A program made the position numbers and the translations under genes. A stretch of DNA of 64,000 nt from Bog-473 sp963721585 (GTDB lineage Bacteria; Actinomycetota; Acidimicrobiia; Acidimicrobiales; RAAP-2): NCBI GenBank assembly GCA_963721585.1, contig CAVRJN010000003.1, positions 1-64,000 on the forward strand, given 5' to 3'. Below the pieces are notes generated by a model. That model worked only from the letters and a program-made list of their open reading frames with translations, was not told the DNA's origin and searched no databases. How positions within the stretch are numbered: the first letter of the stretch is position 1; the number at the start of each line of letters is the position of its first letter. Of this stretch, positions 50,449 through 59,447 are shown piece after piece.

Positions 50449-51036
50449 TCAGCCCTTTCCCATCTCGGTCTCGATGGCCTCGCGTAATCGGGTCCGGCCA
50501 CGGTGGAGCAGGATCCGTTGGTTACCGGCACTGATTCCGAGCACGTCGCACGCCTCGGCGCTCGACAGCCCTTCAACGTCTCGCAGCATGACGATTTGAC
50601 GCTGGCGGTCCGGAAGCTGATAGATCGCCGCAGTCAGGACCTGTGACCATTTGGCTGCATCGAGCCGATCGTCCGCCTGCTCCGTCCACGGTGTCACCGG
50701 ATCCGCCCAGTGGCCCTGAGCGTCGAACCGCGCAGGGTCGACGGCATGAGCGTTCTCGATCGGAACACTCGGGACCTCCTTCGCACCGGCCGATCGGGTT
50801 CGATTGACGAGGATACGAAACAACCAGGTCTTGAACGAAGAGCGCCCCTCGAATCGGTCGATTCCTCGGACCACCCCCATCCACGTGTCTTGCACCGCCT
50901 CTTCGGCCACGGCCTGGCTCGAAACCATGGACCGAGCCAGGCGCAGCATTTGTTGCTGGTAGCGACCTACCAGCACCAAGAAGGCTTCCTCGTCGCCGTC
51001 GCGCAGGCGGTCGAGCAACTCGAGGTCCATCTCCAC
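50449..51036 (-). CDS. ECF-family RNA polymerase sigma factor
   Basis: A 195-residue sigma70-type protein: region 2 (RYQQQMLRLARSMVSSQAVAEEAVQDTWMGVVRGIDRFEGRSSFKTWLFRILVN) and region 4 (YQLPDRQRQIVMLRDVEGLSSAEACDVLGISAGNQRILLHRGRTRLRE) are complete with a short linker; no extra C-terminal domain. Paired with a soluble zinc anti-sigma, so oxidative or thiol stress is the likely cue. Upstream 51037-51254 holds no gene. Confidence 0.93.
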   Translation of the reverse strand: MEMDLELLDRLRDGDEEAFLVLVGRYQQQMLRLARSMVSSQAVAEEAVQDTWMGVVRGIDRFEGRSSFKTWLFRILVNRTRSAGAKEVPSVPIENAHAVDPARFDAQGHWADPVTPWTEQADDRLDAAKWSQVLTAAIYQLPDRQRQIVMLRDVEGLSSAEACDVLGISAGNQRILLHRGRTRLREAIETEMGKG

Positions 51037-51254
51037 GGTTCGCAGCGTAGGGCGTCTGAGTCGACACGACGCCGCACCTTTCGGTCTCGGGCGACGTGTT
51101 GTTAACCACGACAGTCCCGTCGCCCGAGCGTCACGCCTCCGTCTTCCTGCGTTCAGGACGTTACGAAGGAATCAGCCCGAAGGTGTCCGCGTAACGCTTT
51201 GCCACCCACGGCGGACTGTGCTCGGGAAGGTCATTTCGATATGAAGGAGCTGCA

Positions 51255-52409
51255 ATGCACAGATTGACGCGCATCGCCTTGGGCGCAGGAGCCATATTGG
51301 GACTGTCGGCCTTTGCCGCGCCTGCCACTGCCGGCGCCGACGGTCCGTCCGGGCCATTCTTCGGCCTTGGCGCGAGCCACGCGGTCTTCGTCCAAACCGA
51401 CAACGTCAATGGAAACCAGGTCGTCGCCTATGACCGCGCTGCCAACGGGTCCCTCACCATCGCCGGGACTTATGACACCGGCGGGACTGGCGGTCAGCTC
51501 CTCGGATCGGCCGTCGATCACACCGCTTCCCAGGGTTCGCTCAGCTACGACCCGGACAACTCGCTGCTCTACGCCGTGAACGCCGGCAGCAACAGCGTGT
51601 CGGTCTTCTCGGTTCGTGGTGACGACCTGACCCTCCGACAGGTCATCAGTTCTGGCGGTGACTTCCCGGTGAGCGTCGCGGTGCACGGGAACCTCGTCTA
51701 TGTGCTCAACGCCCTCAACGGCGGGAGCATCCAAGGTTTCGTGAACTTCTTCGGCCACCTGTTGCCTCTGCCGGGGTCGTACCGGAACCTGAACTTGTCC
51801 ATCCCGTCGAACGGGAACCAATTCGTCAGCACACCCGGCCAGGTGGCCTTCTCGCCGGACGGTTCCCAGCTCATCGTCACCACCAAGGCGAGCGGCAATA
51901 GCATTGACGTGTTCGGCGTCGGGTGGTTCGGTGAGCCTTCGGCATCCCCTGTGATCAACACGCAACCGCCGAGCACCGTGCCCTTTGCCATCACCTTCGA
52001 CGCGGGTCATCTCGTCATCGCCAATGCGGGGCCCAGCTCGGTCAGCACGTTCACCCTCAACGCTGATGGGACTGTGAGCCTGCTCGGTACGGTCGGGACC
52101 GGTGCGGCGGCGACATGCTGGGTCGCCCCTGCCCAGGGCTATCTCTACGCGTCGAACGCAGGCAGCGCCACCGTGAGCGGAATTCAGGCCACCGCCAACG
52201 GTCAGCTGACGTTGTTGAGCCCGGCGACAAGCACCGATCCTGGCACTGTTGATGCTTCGGCCTCGTTCGGTGGCCAGTACCTCTATGTCCAAACGGGTGG
52301 CAACGGGATCGTCGACGAGTTCCAGGTCAACGCCAATGGGTCTCTGGTGGAGGTCGGACACGTGACGGTGGCAGGTGCTGCCGGCGGCGAGGGCATCGTG
52401 GCCTTCTAG
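51255..52409 (+). CDS. Secreted beta-propeller (lactonase-like) protein
   Basis: AAGGAG precedes ATG 51255; signal peptide MHRLTRIALGAGAILGLSAFAAPATA. The 384-residue mature part has propeller blade repeats: SHAVFVQTDNVNGNQVVAYDR, LSYDPDNSLLYAVNAGSNSVSVFSV, VAFSPDGSQLIVTTKASGNSIDVFGV, FDAGHLVIANAGPSSVSTFTL, YLYASNAGSATVSGI. It resembles the 6-phosphogluconolactonase/YVTN seven-bladed fold but lacks clear catalytic residues, so a binding role is as likely. Confidence 0.85.
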   Translation: MHRLTRIALGAGAILGLSAFAAPATAGADGPSGPFFGLGASHAVFVQTDNVNGNQVVAYDRAANGSLTIAGTYDTGGTGGQLLGSAVDHTASQGSLSYDPDNSLLYAVNAGSNSVSVFSVRGDDLTLRQVISSGGDFPVSVAVHGNLVYVLNALNGGSIQGFVNFFGHLLPLPGSYRNLNLSIPSNGNQFVSTPGQVAFSPDGSQLIVTTKASGNSIDVFGVGWFGEPSASPVINTQPPSTVPFAITFDAGHLVIANAGPSSVSTFTLNADGTVSLLGTVGTGAAATCWVAPAQGYLYASNAGSATVSGIQATANGQLTLLSPATSTDPGTVDASASFGGQYLYVQTGGNGIVDEFQVNANGSLVEVGHVTVAGAAGGEGIVAF

Positions 52410-52623
52410 CCCGGGTCCGACTGCGCAAACGGAAATCGCTCACATTCAGGCACACATAAGATCCCGCGAAACCCACTCCTCGTCTCCACGGCGACCGGGA
52501 CGGATCCGGACGTGGGACCGGGAATCGACCACGTGCGCAAGGTGTTACAAGACCAGTGAGGTTGGTTCCGGCGCGGTTTTGGCCGTCTCTCTTGTTTCGA
52601 CGATTGCATCCTGAGGCGCGGTC

Positions 52624-53709
52624 ATGAAGGTTGAGGTTGTGGCGCTCGCCCTGACGGCAAGCGTCTTCACTGCGCTGGCCTCGGTCGCCCAGCGCCGCGC
52701 TGCGGCGCCTGCACCCGGACAGAACGGCCTCGGGCTCCACCTCATCCACTACCTGCTCCGTCGGCCCGTTTGGTTTCTCGGGATCGCCAGCATGATCCTC
52801 GGCTTCGTCTTTCAGGTGGCGGCTCTTCGGGTCGGAAGCCTGAGCCTTGTGCAGCCGATTATCGCGACCGAGCTGCTCATCGTGTTTGCAATCATCGCCC
52901 TGCGCCATCGGCACAGGGTGCATGCTCGTGATTGGCTTGCAGCGCTCGGAATGGCCATAGCCCTTGGAGGGTTCCTCGCCCTCGCCAGGCCGGTCGGCGG
53001 GCATGATCACGCCTCGGGCTCCATGTGGGTCCTGGCGGGCATCTCCACCTTTGCTCTCGCCGCCGTCCTGGCTCTCATGGCCTCTGTGCCCGGAGCACAT
53101 GGTGTCCGCCCCAGTGCAAACCGTAAAGCGGCGTTTCTCGGCATCGCGGCGGCGGCCGGGTTCGGCTTCGTGGCGGCCGTGATCAAGGAACTCAGCACGC
53201 ACTTTGCCCAGGGGCCTGCCGACGTCTTTTCGAACTGGTCCCCCTACGTCCTGCTGCTCTCGGGCGCGGCCTCGATGTTCCTGGCCTCCCACGCCTTCCA
53301 GTCGGGATCACTCGCCGCGTCACAGCCGGGTCTGACCGTCGTCGACCCTCTCGTCGCCAGTCTGCTCGGCGTCGTGCTCTTCGGGGAGAGGCTGGCCCAC
53401 GCGCCGATCGCCTTGGCCGGGGAGCTCGCGGCATTGGCCCTCTTGGTGGGGAGCGTCGTTCTTCTCAGCCGCAGTCCGCTTATCCGAGGCGAGGACCCTT
53501 CCCGAGCTGGCGCGCAGACCTCCGACATCTGCTCCGCGACAGTCGCGCGACGGCGGCAGCGGTCCGGGGCGACAGCGAAAGGACGGTATGTGCACCTCAC
53601 TACCGCCTCCGCATTTTCGGACGGGAGGCCGTCGCGGCGTCCGGACCTCGAGGCCGGAAACCACCAACGTCGCTCGGTCTCTCGAGAGCACCTCCTTGAC
53701 CAAGAATGA
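52624..53709 (+). CDS. DMT-superfamily (EamA-like) transporter
   Basis: A 361-residue protein with about nine TM segments in two related halves (VEVVALALTASVFTALASVAQ, VGSLSLVQPIIATELLIVFAII; AAAGFGFVAAVIKEL, LTVVDPLVASLLGVVLFGERL). The ending FGERL and the LVQPI motif are typical of DMT magnesium/metabolite carriers. The last 70 residues are polar and low complexity, which may be a tail created by a lost stop. ATG 52624 has no strong site. Confidence 0.85.
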   Translation: MKVEVVALALTASVFTALASVAQRRAAAPAPGQNGLGLHLIHYLLRRPVWFLGIASMILGFVFQVAALRVGSLSLVQPIIATELLIVFAIIALRHRHRVHARDWLAALGMAIALGGFLALARPVGGHDHASGSMWVLAGISTFALAAVLALMASVPGAHGVRPSANRKAAFLGIAAAAGFGFVAAVIKELSTHFAQGPADVFSNWSPYVLLLSGAASMFLASHAFQSGSLAASQPGLTVVDPLVASLLGVVLFGERLAHAPIALAGELAALALLVGSVVLLSRSPLIRGEDPSRAGAQTSDICSATVARRRQRSGATAKGRYVHLTTASAFSDGRPSRRPDLEAGNHQRRSVSREHLLDQE

Positions 53710-53870
53710 CGCCGCCGCCACCATGCATTTCGTTGTCGTCGACTACGGCGACCAACACCGATCGATGCAGCGCGTGACGCTGAAGGGCGAGCGCCCGTTC
53801 TAGGCATGACGCCGAAGAGCTAAGGCGGCGTCGCCGCCAGGTACTCGAGCTCTGAGTCTCAAATCCTGGG

Positions 53871-54515
53871 TTAGTCCAGCCTGGGTTGGTCCAGCGCGAA
53901 CCCCAGGACCTCCGCTGCGTCGTTGGTGGGTCGTCCGGCCCAACGGCTGGCGTAGTTGTCGAGGGTGGACAGTGAGCGGGACTGGACGTCGTCCAGGTAG
54001 AGACGGCCGCGCAGGTGGTCGATTTCGTGTTGGACGATGCGCGCCGCCCACCCCGAGAACACCTGATCGATGGGTCGGCCGTCCTGGTCCAGCGCCTCGA
54101 CGCGCACGGCTCGGTGACGGGCGACCACTCCGGTGAGGCCGGGAACGCTGAGGCACCCTTCGTAGAAGCTGATGCGTTCGCCTTCGACCGGCTGCATGGT
54201 GGGGTTCACGAGGACGGTGAATGGGAGGTTCTCGCGCTCCCGGGCCGCCCGTTCGTCGTCGCTCAGGTGGCCCCACTGTTGCGGGCCATCCTGAAGCACC
54301 GCGAGCTGAAGGGAGAAGCCGACCTGGGGTGCGGCGAGTCCGACGCCGGGCGCCAACTCCATGGTTGTGCGCATTTGGGCGATGAGACGGCGCAGTTCCG
54401 GAGTGTGTAGCGCGGACGGTTCGACCAGTTCGGCGGCGCGGCGCAGGACCGGGTCACCGCACTGAACGATCGGCAGCGTGTCGTGATCGCCAGGGAGAGG
54501 AACTGCCCCGGTCAT
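53871..54515 (-). CDS. def: Peptide deformylase
   Basis: A 214-residue zinc/iron deformylase with all three signatures: GVGLAAPQ (57-64), EGCLS (119-123; Cys121) and HEIDH (163-167). Longer N-terminal arm (about 35 residues) than E. coli Def, as in actinobacterial type I/II-like enzymes. It removes the formyl group from nascent N-termini. ATG 54515 (MTGAVPLPGD). Downstream neighbour is the DMT gene on the opposite strand. Confidence 0.97.
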   Translation of the reverse strand: MTGAVPLPGDHDTLPIVQCGDPVLRRAAELVEPSALHTPELRRLIAQMRTTMELAPGVGLAAPQVGFSLQLAVLQDGPQQWGHLSDDERAARERENLPFTVLVNPTMQPVEGERISFYEGCLSVPGLTGVVARHRAVRVEALDQDGRPIDQVFSGWAARIVQHEIDHLRGRLYLDDVQSRSLSTLDNYASRWAGRPTNDAAEVLGFALDQPRLD

Positions 54516-54536
54516 GTATCGAGCTCCGCCATTCGG

Positions 54537-54962
54537 TCAGGAAATTCTTGGTGCGTCGAGGCCGAGCCGACGTTGCTCAATGATGAGGCAGCGGTCCTCG
54601 ACGTAGAGCAATCCGGCGTCCTCGCTGATGGCGCGCGCCTCGTCTGAAGTGATACCGAGCTGGAGCCACAGTGCCGTCGCACCTGCAGAAACCGCTTGTC
54701 GGGCTATGTCAGCCGCCTGCGGTGAGGGCCGGAACACGTCTACCAAGCCGACCTGTTCGGGGATGTCTGCCACATGGCGGTACACGTGCTCGCCGAGGAT
54801 CTGCGTAGCACGGGGGTTGACAGGAATAATCCTCCAGCCGTGCCGCTGCATGTGGGCGGGAACGGAGTGGGCGGCCTTGGTCGGTGTGGCGCTTGCTCCG
54901 ACAACTGTAATGGTGGCATAGGTAGTCAGGATCTGCTCGACGACATCATCGGTGTCGGACAC
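54537..54962 (-). CDS. CoA-binding domain protein (YccU-like)
   Basis: A 141-residue single Rossmann CoA_binding domain: YATITVVGASATPTKAAHSVPAHMQRHGWRIIPVNPRATQILGEHVYRHVADIPEQVGLVDVF is the family's dinucleotide-fold signature, ending ALWLQLGI. It lies 21 nt upstream of the deformylase gene in the same direction. Confidence 0.92.
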   Translation of the reverse strand: MSDTDDVVEQILTTYATITVVGASATPTKAAHSVPAHMQRHGWRIIPVNPRATQILGEHVYRHVADIPEQVGLVDVFRPSPQAADIARQAVSAGATALWLQLGITSDEARAISEDAGLLYVEDRCLIIEQRRLGLDAPRIS

Positions 54963-55015
54963 TGCCCTCTACGGTAGCGCTCGGCATCAAGGCTCGACTC
55001 GTAGGTTCACCATTT

Positions 55016-55140
55016 ATGGAGATGCCGGACATTGTCCGATCCCGTCGGAACGTTCGCACGCACGCCCAGCGTCCTCTTGCTGCCGAAGACCTCGATCGGA
55101 TCCTCGAAGCGGGACGGCGATTCCCTTCACCCTCGACCCT
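55016..55140 (+). pseudogene. N-terminal remnant of a nitroreductase
   Basis: MEMPDIVRSRRNVRTHAQRPLAAEDLDRILEAGRRFPSPST matches the start of nitroreductase-family enzymes (SRRSVRxF..PL...L..IL.AGR.APS). After about 42 residues the similarity ends and the frame continues, without a stop, into the adenylate kinase gene. A truncated gene, too short to function. Confidence 0.6.
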
Positions 55141-55291
55141 CAAAGGTGATATTTCGTACTCGTCACCGAGCCCAGCACCTTCGCAACTCCGACGAGTCTC
55201 CAGGGACGCGTGGCAATACCGACCGATCCGGCACATCGGACCTCTCGCGAGCCCGCCCGAGAGACCCGAGAGAGATGTAAGTTCGGCCCTC

Positions 55292-55873
55292 ATGCGGTTG
55301 TTGCTCGTTGCCCCACCTGGAGCAGGCAAGGGCACCCAGGCCGCCAAGCTTGCCGACCACTACGGGGTCGCGAACCTTTCGAGCGGGGCGCTGCTGCGTC
55401 GGGAGATTGCAGCAGATTCCGAAATAGGGAGAAGGGCGATCGGCTACGTTCGGCGAGGCGATCTGGTGCCCGACGGTCTGATATTTCAGGTTCTCGCCGA
55501 GCCGCTGATCGAGGCAGCACGCAATGGTGGCTATGTGCTCGATGGCTTCCCCCGAAATCTCCGGCAAGCCGAAGCGGCGTATCGAGCCGCAAGAGAGATT
55601 CCGTCGATCGAGCTGCAAGCCGTGGTGCATCTGGATGTCCCTCTCGAGGAACTCACGAGGAGGTTGCTCGCTCGGGGGGGTCAAGAGGGACGCATTGACG
55701 ACGCAGAGAACGTCGTGACGCACAGGCTCGAGGTGTCCGCCGCCGATACCGAGCCGCTCCTGGGCTTCTATCGTGCACGTGGATTGGTCTTGGACATCGA
55801 CGGCGATCAGGATGTCGATCAGGTGTTTCGTGCGATCGTCAAAGGCCTTGCTCGCGAACGTCGCCGCGCCTGA
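55292..55873 (+). CDS. adk: Adenylate kinase, short (LID-less) form
   Basis: ATG 55292 is chosen (MRLLLVAPPGAGKGTQAAKLADHYG; P-loop GAGKGTQ at 10-16), although the frame is open to 55016. NMP-binding helix LSSGALLRREI, GYVRRGDLVPDGLI, and VLDGFPRNLRQAEA (the DGFPR motif). The LID is reduced to ARGGQEGRIDDAENVV, without the usual beta hairpin or Cys zinc site. 193 residues. Catalyses ATP + AMP to 2 ADP; a short LID-less form is a second, non-canonical copy. It is not in its usual ribosomal-protein operon. Confidence 0.88.
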   Translation: MRLLLVAPPGAGKGTQAAKLADHYGVANLSSGALLRREIAADSEIGRRAIGYVRRGDLVPDGLIFQVLAEPLIEAARNGGYVLDGFPRNLRQAEAAYRAAREIPSIELQAVVHLDVPLEELTRRLLARGGQEGRIDDAENVVTHRLEVSAADTEPLLGFYRARGLVLDIDGDQDVDQVFRAIVKGLARERRRA

Positions 55874-55959
55874 GACTGAGACAGGCCTGCAGATATCGGC
55901 GATCCGTTGGCGGGGAACGCCCGGTAATCTCCGCCAACACGACGAATGGAGGAGACACA

Positions 55960-56379
55960 ATGGCTGACGACCTCATCCGACTCGACGAGACCACCCGGGC
56001 GGCCGTGGCCTCCGGGCGGCTCGTCCATCTGGCCACTATCGACCCGGACGGCACTCCCCAGGTGACCTGTGTCTATGCCGGTTGGGACGGAGACGATATC
56101 GTCGCGGGTCATCTTGCAGATCACGTGAAACTTCGTAATATCCGGCGCGATCCTCGGGTGACGCTGTCCGTCGAATCCGATGTTCCATTCGAGGGATTCA
56201 GTCCCTACGTTGTCGTCAAAGGGATCGCCCGCGTCGAGGAGGGTGGGGCGGTACCTCTGCTTCGCCGCATCACTCGCGGCGAGTTCCCGCCGCCCGGAGA
56301 CAATTGGCCCGCAGGATTCGTGACTCGCATCTCGCCTCAGCACGTCTCGGGGATCGGCCCCTGGGGTCTCGCCGATTGA
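55960..56379 (+). CDS. PPOX-class F420-dependent oxidoreductase-like protein
   Basis: GGAGGAG precedes ATG 55960. A 139-residue split-barrel: SGRLVHLATIDPDGTPQVTCVYAGWDGDDIV and HVKLRNIRRDPRVTLSVE are the pyridoxamine-phosphate-oxidase-like FMN/F420-binding strands, and IARVEEGG follows. Likely F420- or FMN-binding; substrate unknown. Confidence 0.92.
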   Translation: MADDLIRLDETTRAAVASGRLVHLATIDPDGTPQVTCVYAGWDGDDIVAGHLADHVKLRNIRRDPRVTLSVESDVPFEGFSPYVVVKGIARVEEGGAVPLLRRITRGEFPPPGDNWPAGFVTRISPQHVSGIGPWGLAD

Positions 56380-56450
56380 GGACGTATCGCTCCCGGCTTT
56401 CAGCGCAAGGCTCAGCCAGCAGTTCGTCCTCAGAAACCAAGGAGATCACA

Positions 56451-56831
56451 ATGACGGATACCCGCCCCCGACTCGAACCGGGCCCCGACCATCCGATCAC
56501 CGTTCAGCTCCACGCGGGGCGCGTCAGCGTCCGAAGCGGAACGACGCTCATCGCCGAGACCGACCGAGCACTCGAGCTGCGCGAATCCAACTATCCGCCC
56601 GTGCTCTACATTCCCCTTGGCGACGTGAACCAGCAACTGCTGAGAGCCAGCGACGAGCACACCTATTGCCCATACAAGGGAGAGGCCTCCTACTACGACG
56701 TCATCCCCGGTGACGGCGATGTCCTGGCCGGAGCGGTCTGGTATTACCCCGATCCATACGGTGCGGTCGAAGCCATCCGCGACCACGTTGCCTTTTACGC
56801 CGATCGCGTCATTGTGACCAGCGACTCGTAG
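56451..56831 (+). CDS. DUF427-family protein
   Basis: AAGGAGA upstream of ATG 56451 (MTDTRPRLEPG). A 126-residue protein: HPITVQLHAGRVSVRSGTTLIAETDRALELRESNYPPVLYIPLGDVNQQLL and HTYCPYKGEASYYDVI...VWYYPDPYGAVEAIRDHVAFYADRV are the complete DUF427 signature. Function unknown; common in actinobacteria. Confidence 0.93.
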   Translation: MTDTRPRLEPGPDHPITVQLHAGRVSVRSGTTLIAETDRALELRESNYPPVLYIPLGDVNQQLLRASDEHTYCPYKGEASYYDVIPGDGDVLAGAVWYYPDPYGAVEAIRDHVAFYADRVIVTSDS

Positions 56832-56962
56832 GCTTGCGATCCGGAGGGCGTTTGTGGAGCAGGGGGAGTGCCCGAATGCACGTCAGCGACTCGTTGTCCA
56901 GGCCTAGGCGCCGCTACGGCGGACGGTGGGTGGCGACCCCGGCCGAGCCCCTCGTTGGCCAT

Positions 56963-58060
56963 TCAACCGACTGACCAGGCGGCAACGGCGCAGCCGATGC
57001 GCGAGTCGGCCATGCCGAAGTACAGGCGCCATGCGCCGTCGAAGAGGACGAGTGCCTGAGCGAAGCAGACGTTGGCCACCTGGCCGTCGCCCGCGCCAAC
57101 CTGATCGGCCCGGAGGAATGGCTCGGTGTCGCGGGCGATACACGAGGACGGATCACAGGGGTCGAAGAGGACTTGCCCAGGCTGGTACGAGAACGCGGGC
57201 AGAGAACGGTCGCCTCGTTCAACATGGTTGGCACCGTTGGAGAGCAGCAGGATCGCGCGCTCCGTCCGGAGCGCCGGTGGACCGGGCTCAACCAACAGCG
57301 AGTCAAAACGGCCCGGGCAAGGGAAGAGCAGGGGGCGGAGCACCGCCCGCCCAGGCACGACATGTATGTTCCAGTGCGGCCGCTCAGACTAGGCGATGTA
57401 GGTGAAATAGAGGTCGCGGGTGGCGTCGAATTCGACAGGGGACCAATGAACCAGATCGTCGGAGGTCGCGGCGAAGCATGTTCCTTCGCCCCAGTACATC
57501 CAGAATCGCCCGTCCACTCGGGCGGCCATCAAACGGCCGTCGACCACCTCGGTGACGACGGCACCGCTCTTGGAGGAGCGCATGGCGTACGGCGTACCGG
57601 CAAAGGCGTGACCGTGTTTGGTCCACGCCCGCAGATCGCCCGAGGTGGCGACGAAGAGCGTGCCGACCTTGCCGTCGAATGCCGTGTACAAACACACGAA
57701 GCCGCCGTCGGGGGATTCCACCACCCGGGGGTCTTCGCACCCACCGGGCCATTCCCACGCCTGCCAGGCGTCATTGGCCGGGTAGATCACCGGTGCCGGT
57801 TCGAGGTCGAAGCTGATGCCGTCGGTGCTCGTGGCCAGTCCGATGAGAAACGTCCCGTCATAGCGACCGACGGAGTCCTCTGCCCTGAGGAGGAGGTGGA
57901 TCTTCCCGTCACGAACGACGCCACCCGGATCGAACACGTCCTTGGCTGCCCAGCGAACGTGCTCTTTGCTCACTGGACAGTCGAAACTGGCATCGGGCCG
58001 TGACGCGATCACTGCACTCCCGTGAGCGATGAAGGGGCCGATGCGCCAGTCGTCGCTCAA
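56963..58060 (-). pseudogene. GH130-family mannoside phosphorylase, interrupted by an in-frame amber codon
   Basis: TTG 58060 overlaps the GH1 stop (TTGA). The first 223 codons read as a GH130 five-bladed propeller: DVFDPGGVVRDGKIHLLLRAEDSVGRYDGTFLIGLATSTDGISF, CEDPRVVESPDGGFVCLYTAFDG, WMYWGEGTCFAATSDDLVHWSPVE, ending in TAG at 57389-57391. The same frame then continues RFDSLLVEPGPPALRTERAILLLSNGANHVERGDRSLPAF...QVLFDPCDPSSCIARDTEPFLRADQVGAGDGQVANVCFAQ, the conserved second half, to 56963. About 25 residues around the stop do not fit the family and may be a small insertion. Role expected: phosphorolysis of beta-mannosides. Confidence 0.7.
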
Positions 58061-59256
58061 GGCTGCGCCTCTTGCTGCAGGACGCGGGCGCTGGGTCGCA
58101 CGTTGCGGTCGCGATCCATGATGCCGAAGGAGACGTCGTAGCCGTGGAGCCACTCATAGTTGTCGACGGCGGTCCAGTGGAAGACCCCCCGAACTTCGAC
58201 GCCCCGCTCGATTGCTTCGTTGATGACGGCCAGGCCGCGTCGGAGGTACTCGGCCCGTACGCCGTCGTCCTCGGTCCCGATTCCGTATTCGGCCACCAGG
58301 AGGGGCACTCCCGGGAGCTCGTCGTGCAGTCGATCGAGGACCAGCCCGACCCCGTCGGCCCAGATCCCGTAGCCGAGGGGGGAGACGGGTGCATCAGGTG
58401 GATGGATGGCCAGGTTGCCGCTCTGTACGCCCATGGCGGCGTAGTACGAGAAGCCGACCATGTCGACCGAACCAGCCAGATCGGGCCGCTCGATCGGATC
58501 GCGATGGGGGACTGCGAGCACCCCGTCACGGAAGAGTCCGATCCACGGCTGCCAGTAGTAGTCATCGAGCGATCGGGCCAGGTCCGTGGTGGCGGGATCG
58601 TCGTCGTGGGGAACGATGGGGGACAGGCCGAAAATGGACGAGACGGGAACCCCGGTCTGCTTCAGACGGATGGAGGCCTCGGCGAAGGCCAGGTGCATCG
58701 CCTCGTTGACGATGGCCACCTCCTCGTTGTCGGTGTGCCCCGGGGGCCAGCCGCGTCCGCCGTAGGCGGCGCGGGCGTAGTAGTTGGTTTCGTTGATCGG
58801 CTGCCAGCCGCCGACGAGGTCTCCGAACGTCTCGGCTACGAAGTCGACGTGTCGCCGCCACACGTCCGTCCGGTTCTCCTCTTCAAGGAATCCGCCGGAG
58901 GCGAGGAACCACCGGGGCAGGGTGAAGTGATGGAGCGACACCCAGGGCACGATGCCGGCATCGTGCGCCGCGGCGAGCACGTCGCGATAGTGACGGATGG
59001 CCCCCTCGTCGTGGTCGCCCTGGTCGGGCTCGAGACGGGCCCACTCGAGGGACAGCCGGTGATGGGTCAGGCCAAGAGCGGCCAGCCGGCTGAAGTCCTC
59101 CGCGTACCGGGTCGCGAACCCGTTTCCGTCTCCAGAAAGCGGAGCATGACCGGAGCGTTCCCAATCCCACCAGTCTGAAGCGGGAGCAGCACCCTCACAC
59201 TGCGTGGACGAGGCGCCCGTGCCCCAGAGGAACCCTTCCGGCCAACGCATGCTCAC
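58057..59256 (-). CDS. GH1-family beta-glycosidase
   Basis: A 399-residue TIM-barrel. FLWGTGASSTQCEGAAPASDWWDWERSGH opens the GH1 fold; the acid/base Glu156 lies in QPINETNYY (NE replaces NEP) and the nucleophile Glu323 in LVAEYGIGTED (usual TENG is AEYG). VDMVGFSYYAAMG and VFHWTAVDNYEWLHGYDVSFGIMD are also typical. Start GTG 59256 or ATG 59250. It is translationally coupled to the GH130 gene. Substrate could be a beta-mannoside or beta-glucoside. Confidence 0.92.
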   Translation of the reverse strand: MSMRWPEGFLWGTGASSTQCEGAAPASDWWDWERSGHAPLSGDGNGFATRYAEDFSRLAALGLTHHRLSLEWARLEPDQGDHDEGAIRHYRDVLAAAHDAGIVPWVSLHHFTLPRWFLASGGFLEEENRTDVWRRHVDFVAETFGDLVGGWQPINETNYYARAAYGGRGWPPGHTDNEEVAIVNEAMHLAFAEASIRLKQTGVPVSSIFGLSPIVPHDDDPATTDLARSLDDYYWQPWIGLFRDGVLAVPHRDPIERPDLAGSVDMVGFSYYAAMGVQSGNLAIHPPDAPVSPLGYGIWADGVGLVLDRLHDELPGVPLLVAEYGIGTEDDGVRAEYLRRGLAVINEAIERGVEVRGVFHWTAVDNYEWLHGYDVSFGIMDRDRNVRPSARVLQQEAQP

Positions 59257-59447
59257 GAGTATGGCAAGAAGGGAGCTCGTCCACCGAAAGGGTCAACGGA
59301 CGACGGGGCCAACGGACCCCCGATGCCGAAGGCGATGGCGGCAAGGCGCCCCGCGGTCGAGGCCGACTCGGCAGTGGGGTAGTCGACCGTTCCGTCATCG
59401 CCCGCCCAACGCCGCCAGCCGCCGGGCGGTCGGATGGCTCCGAGCCG

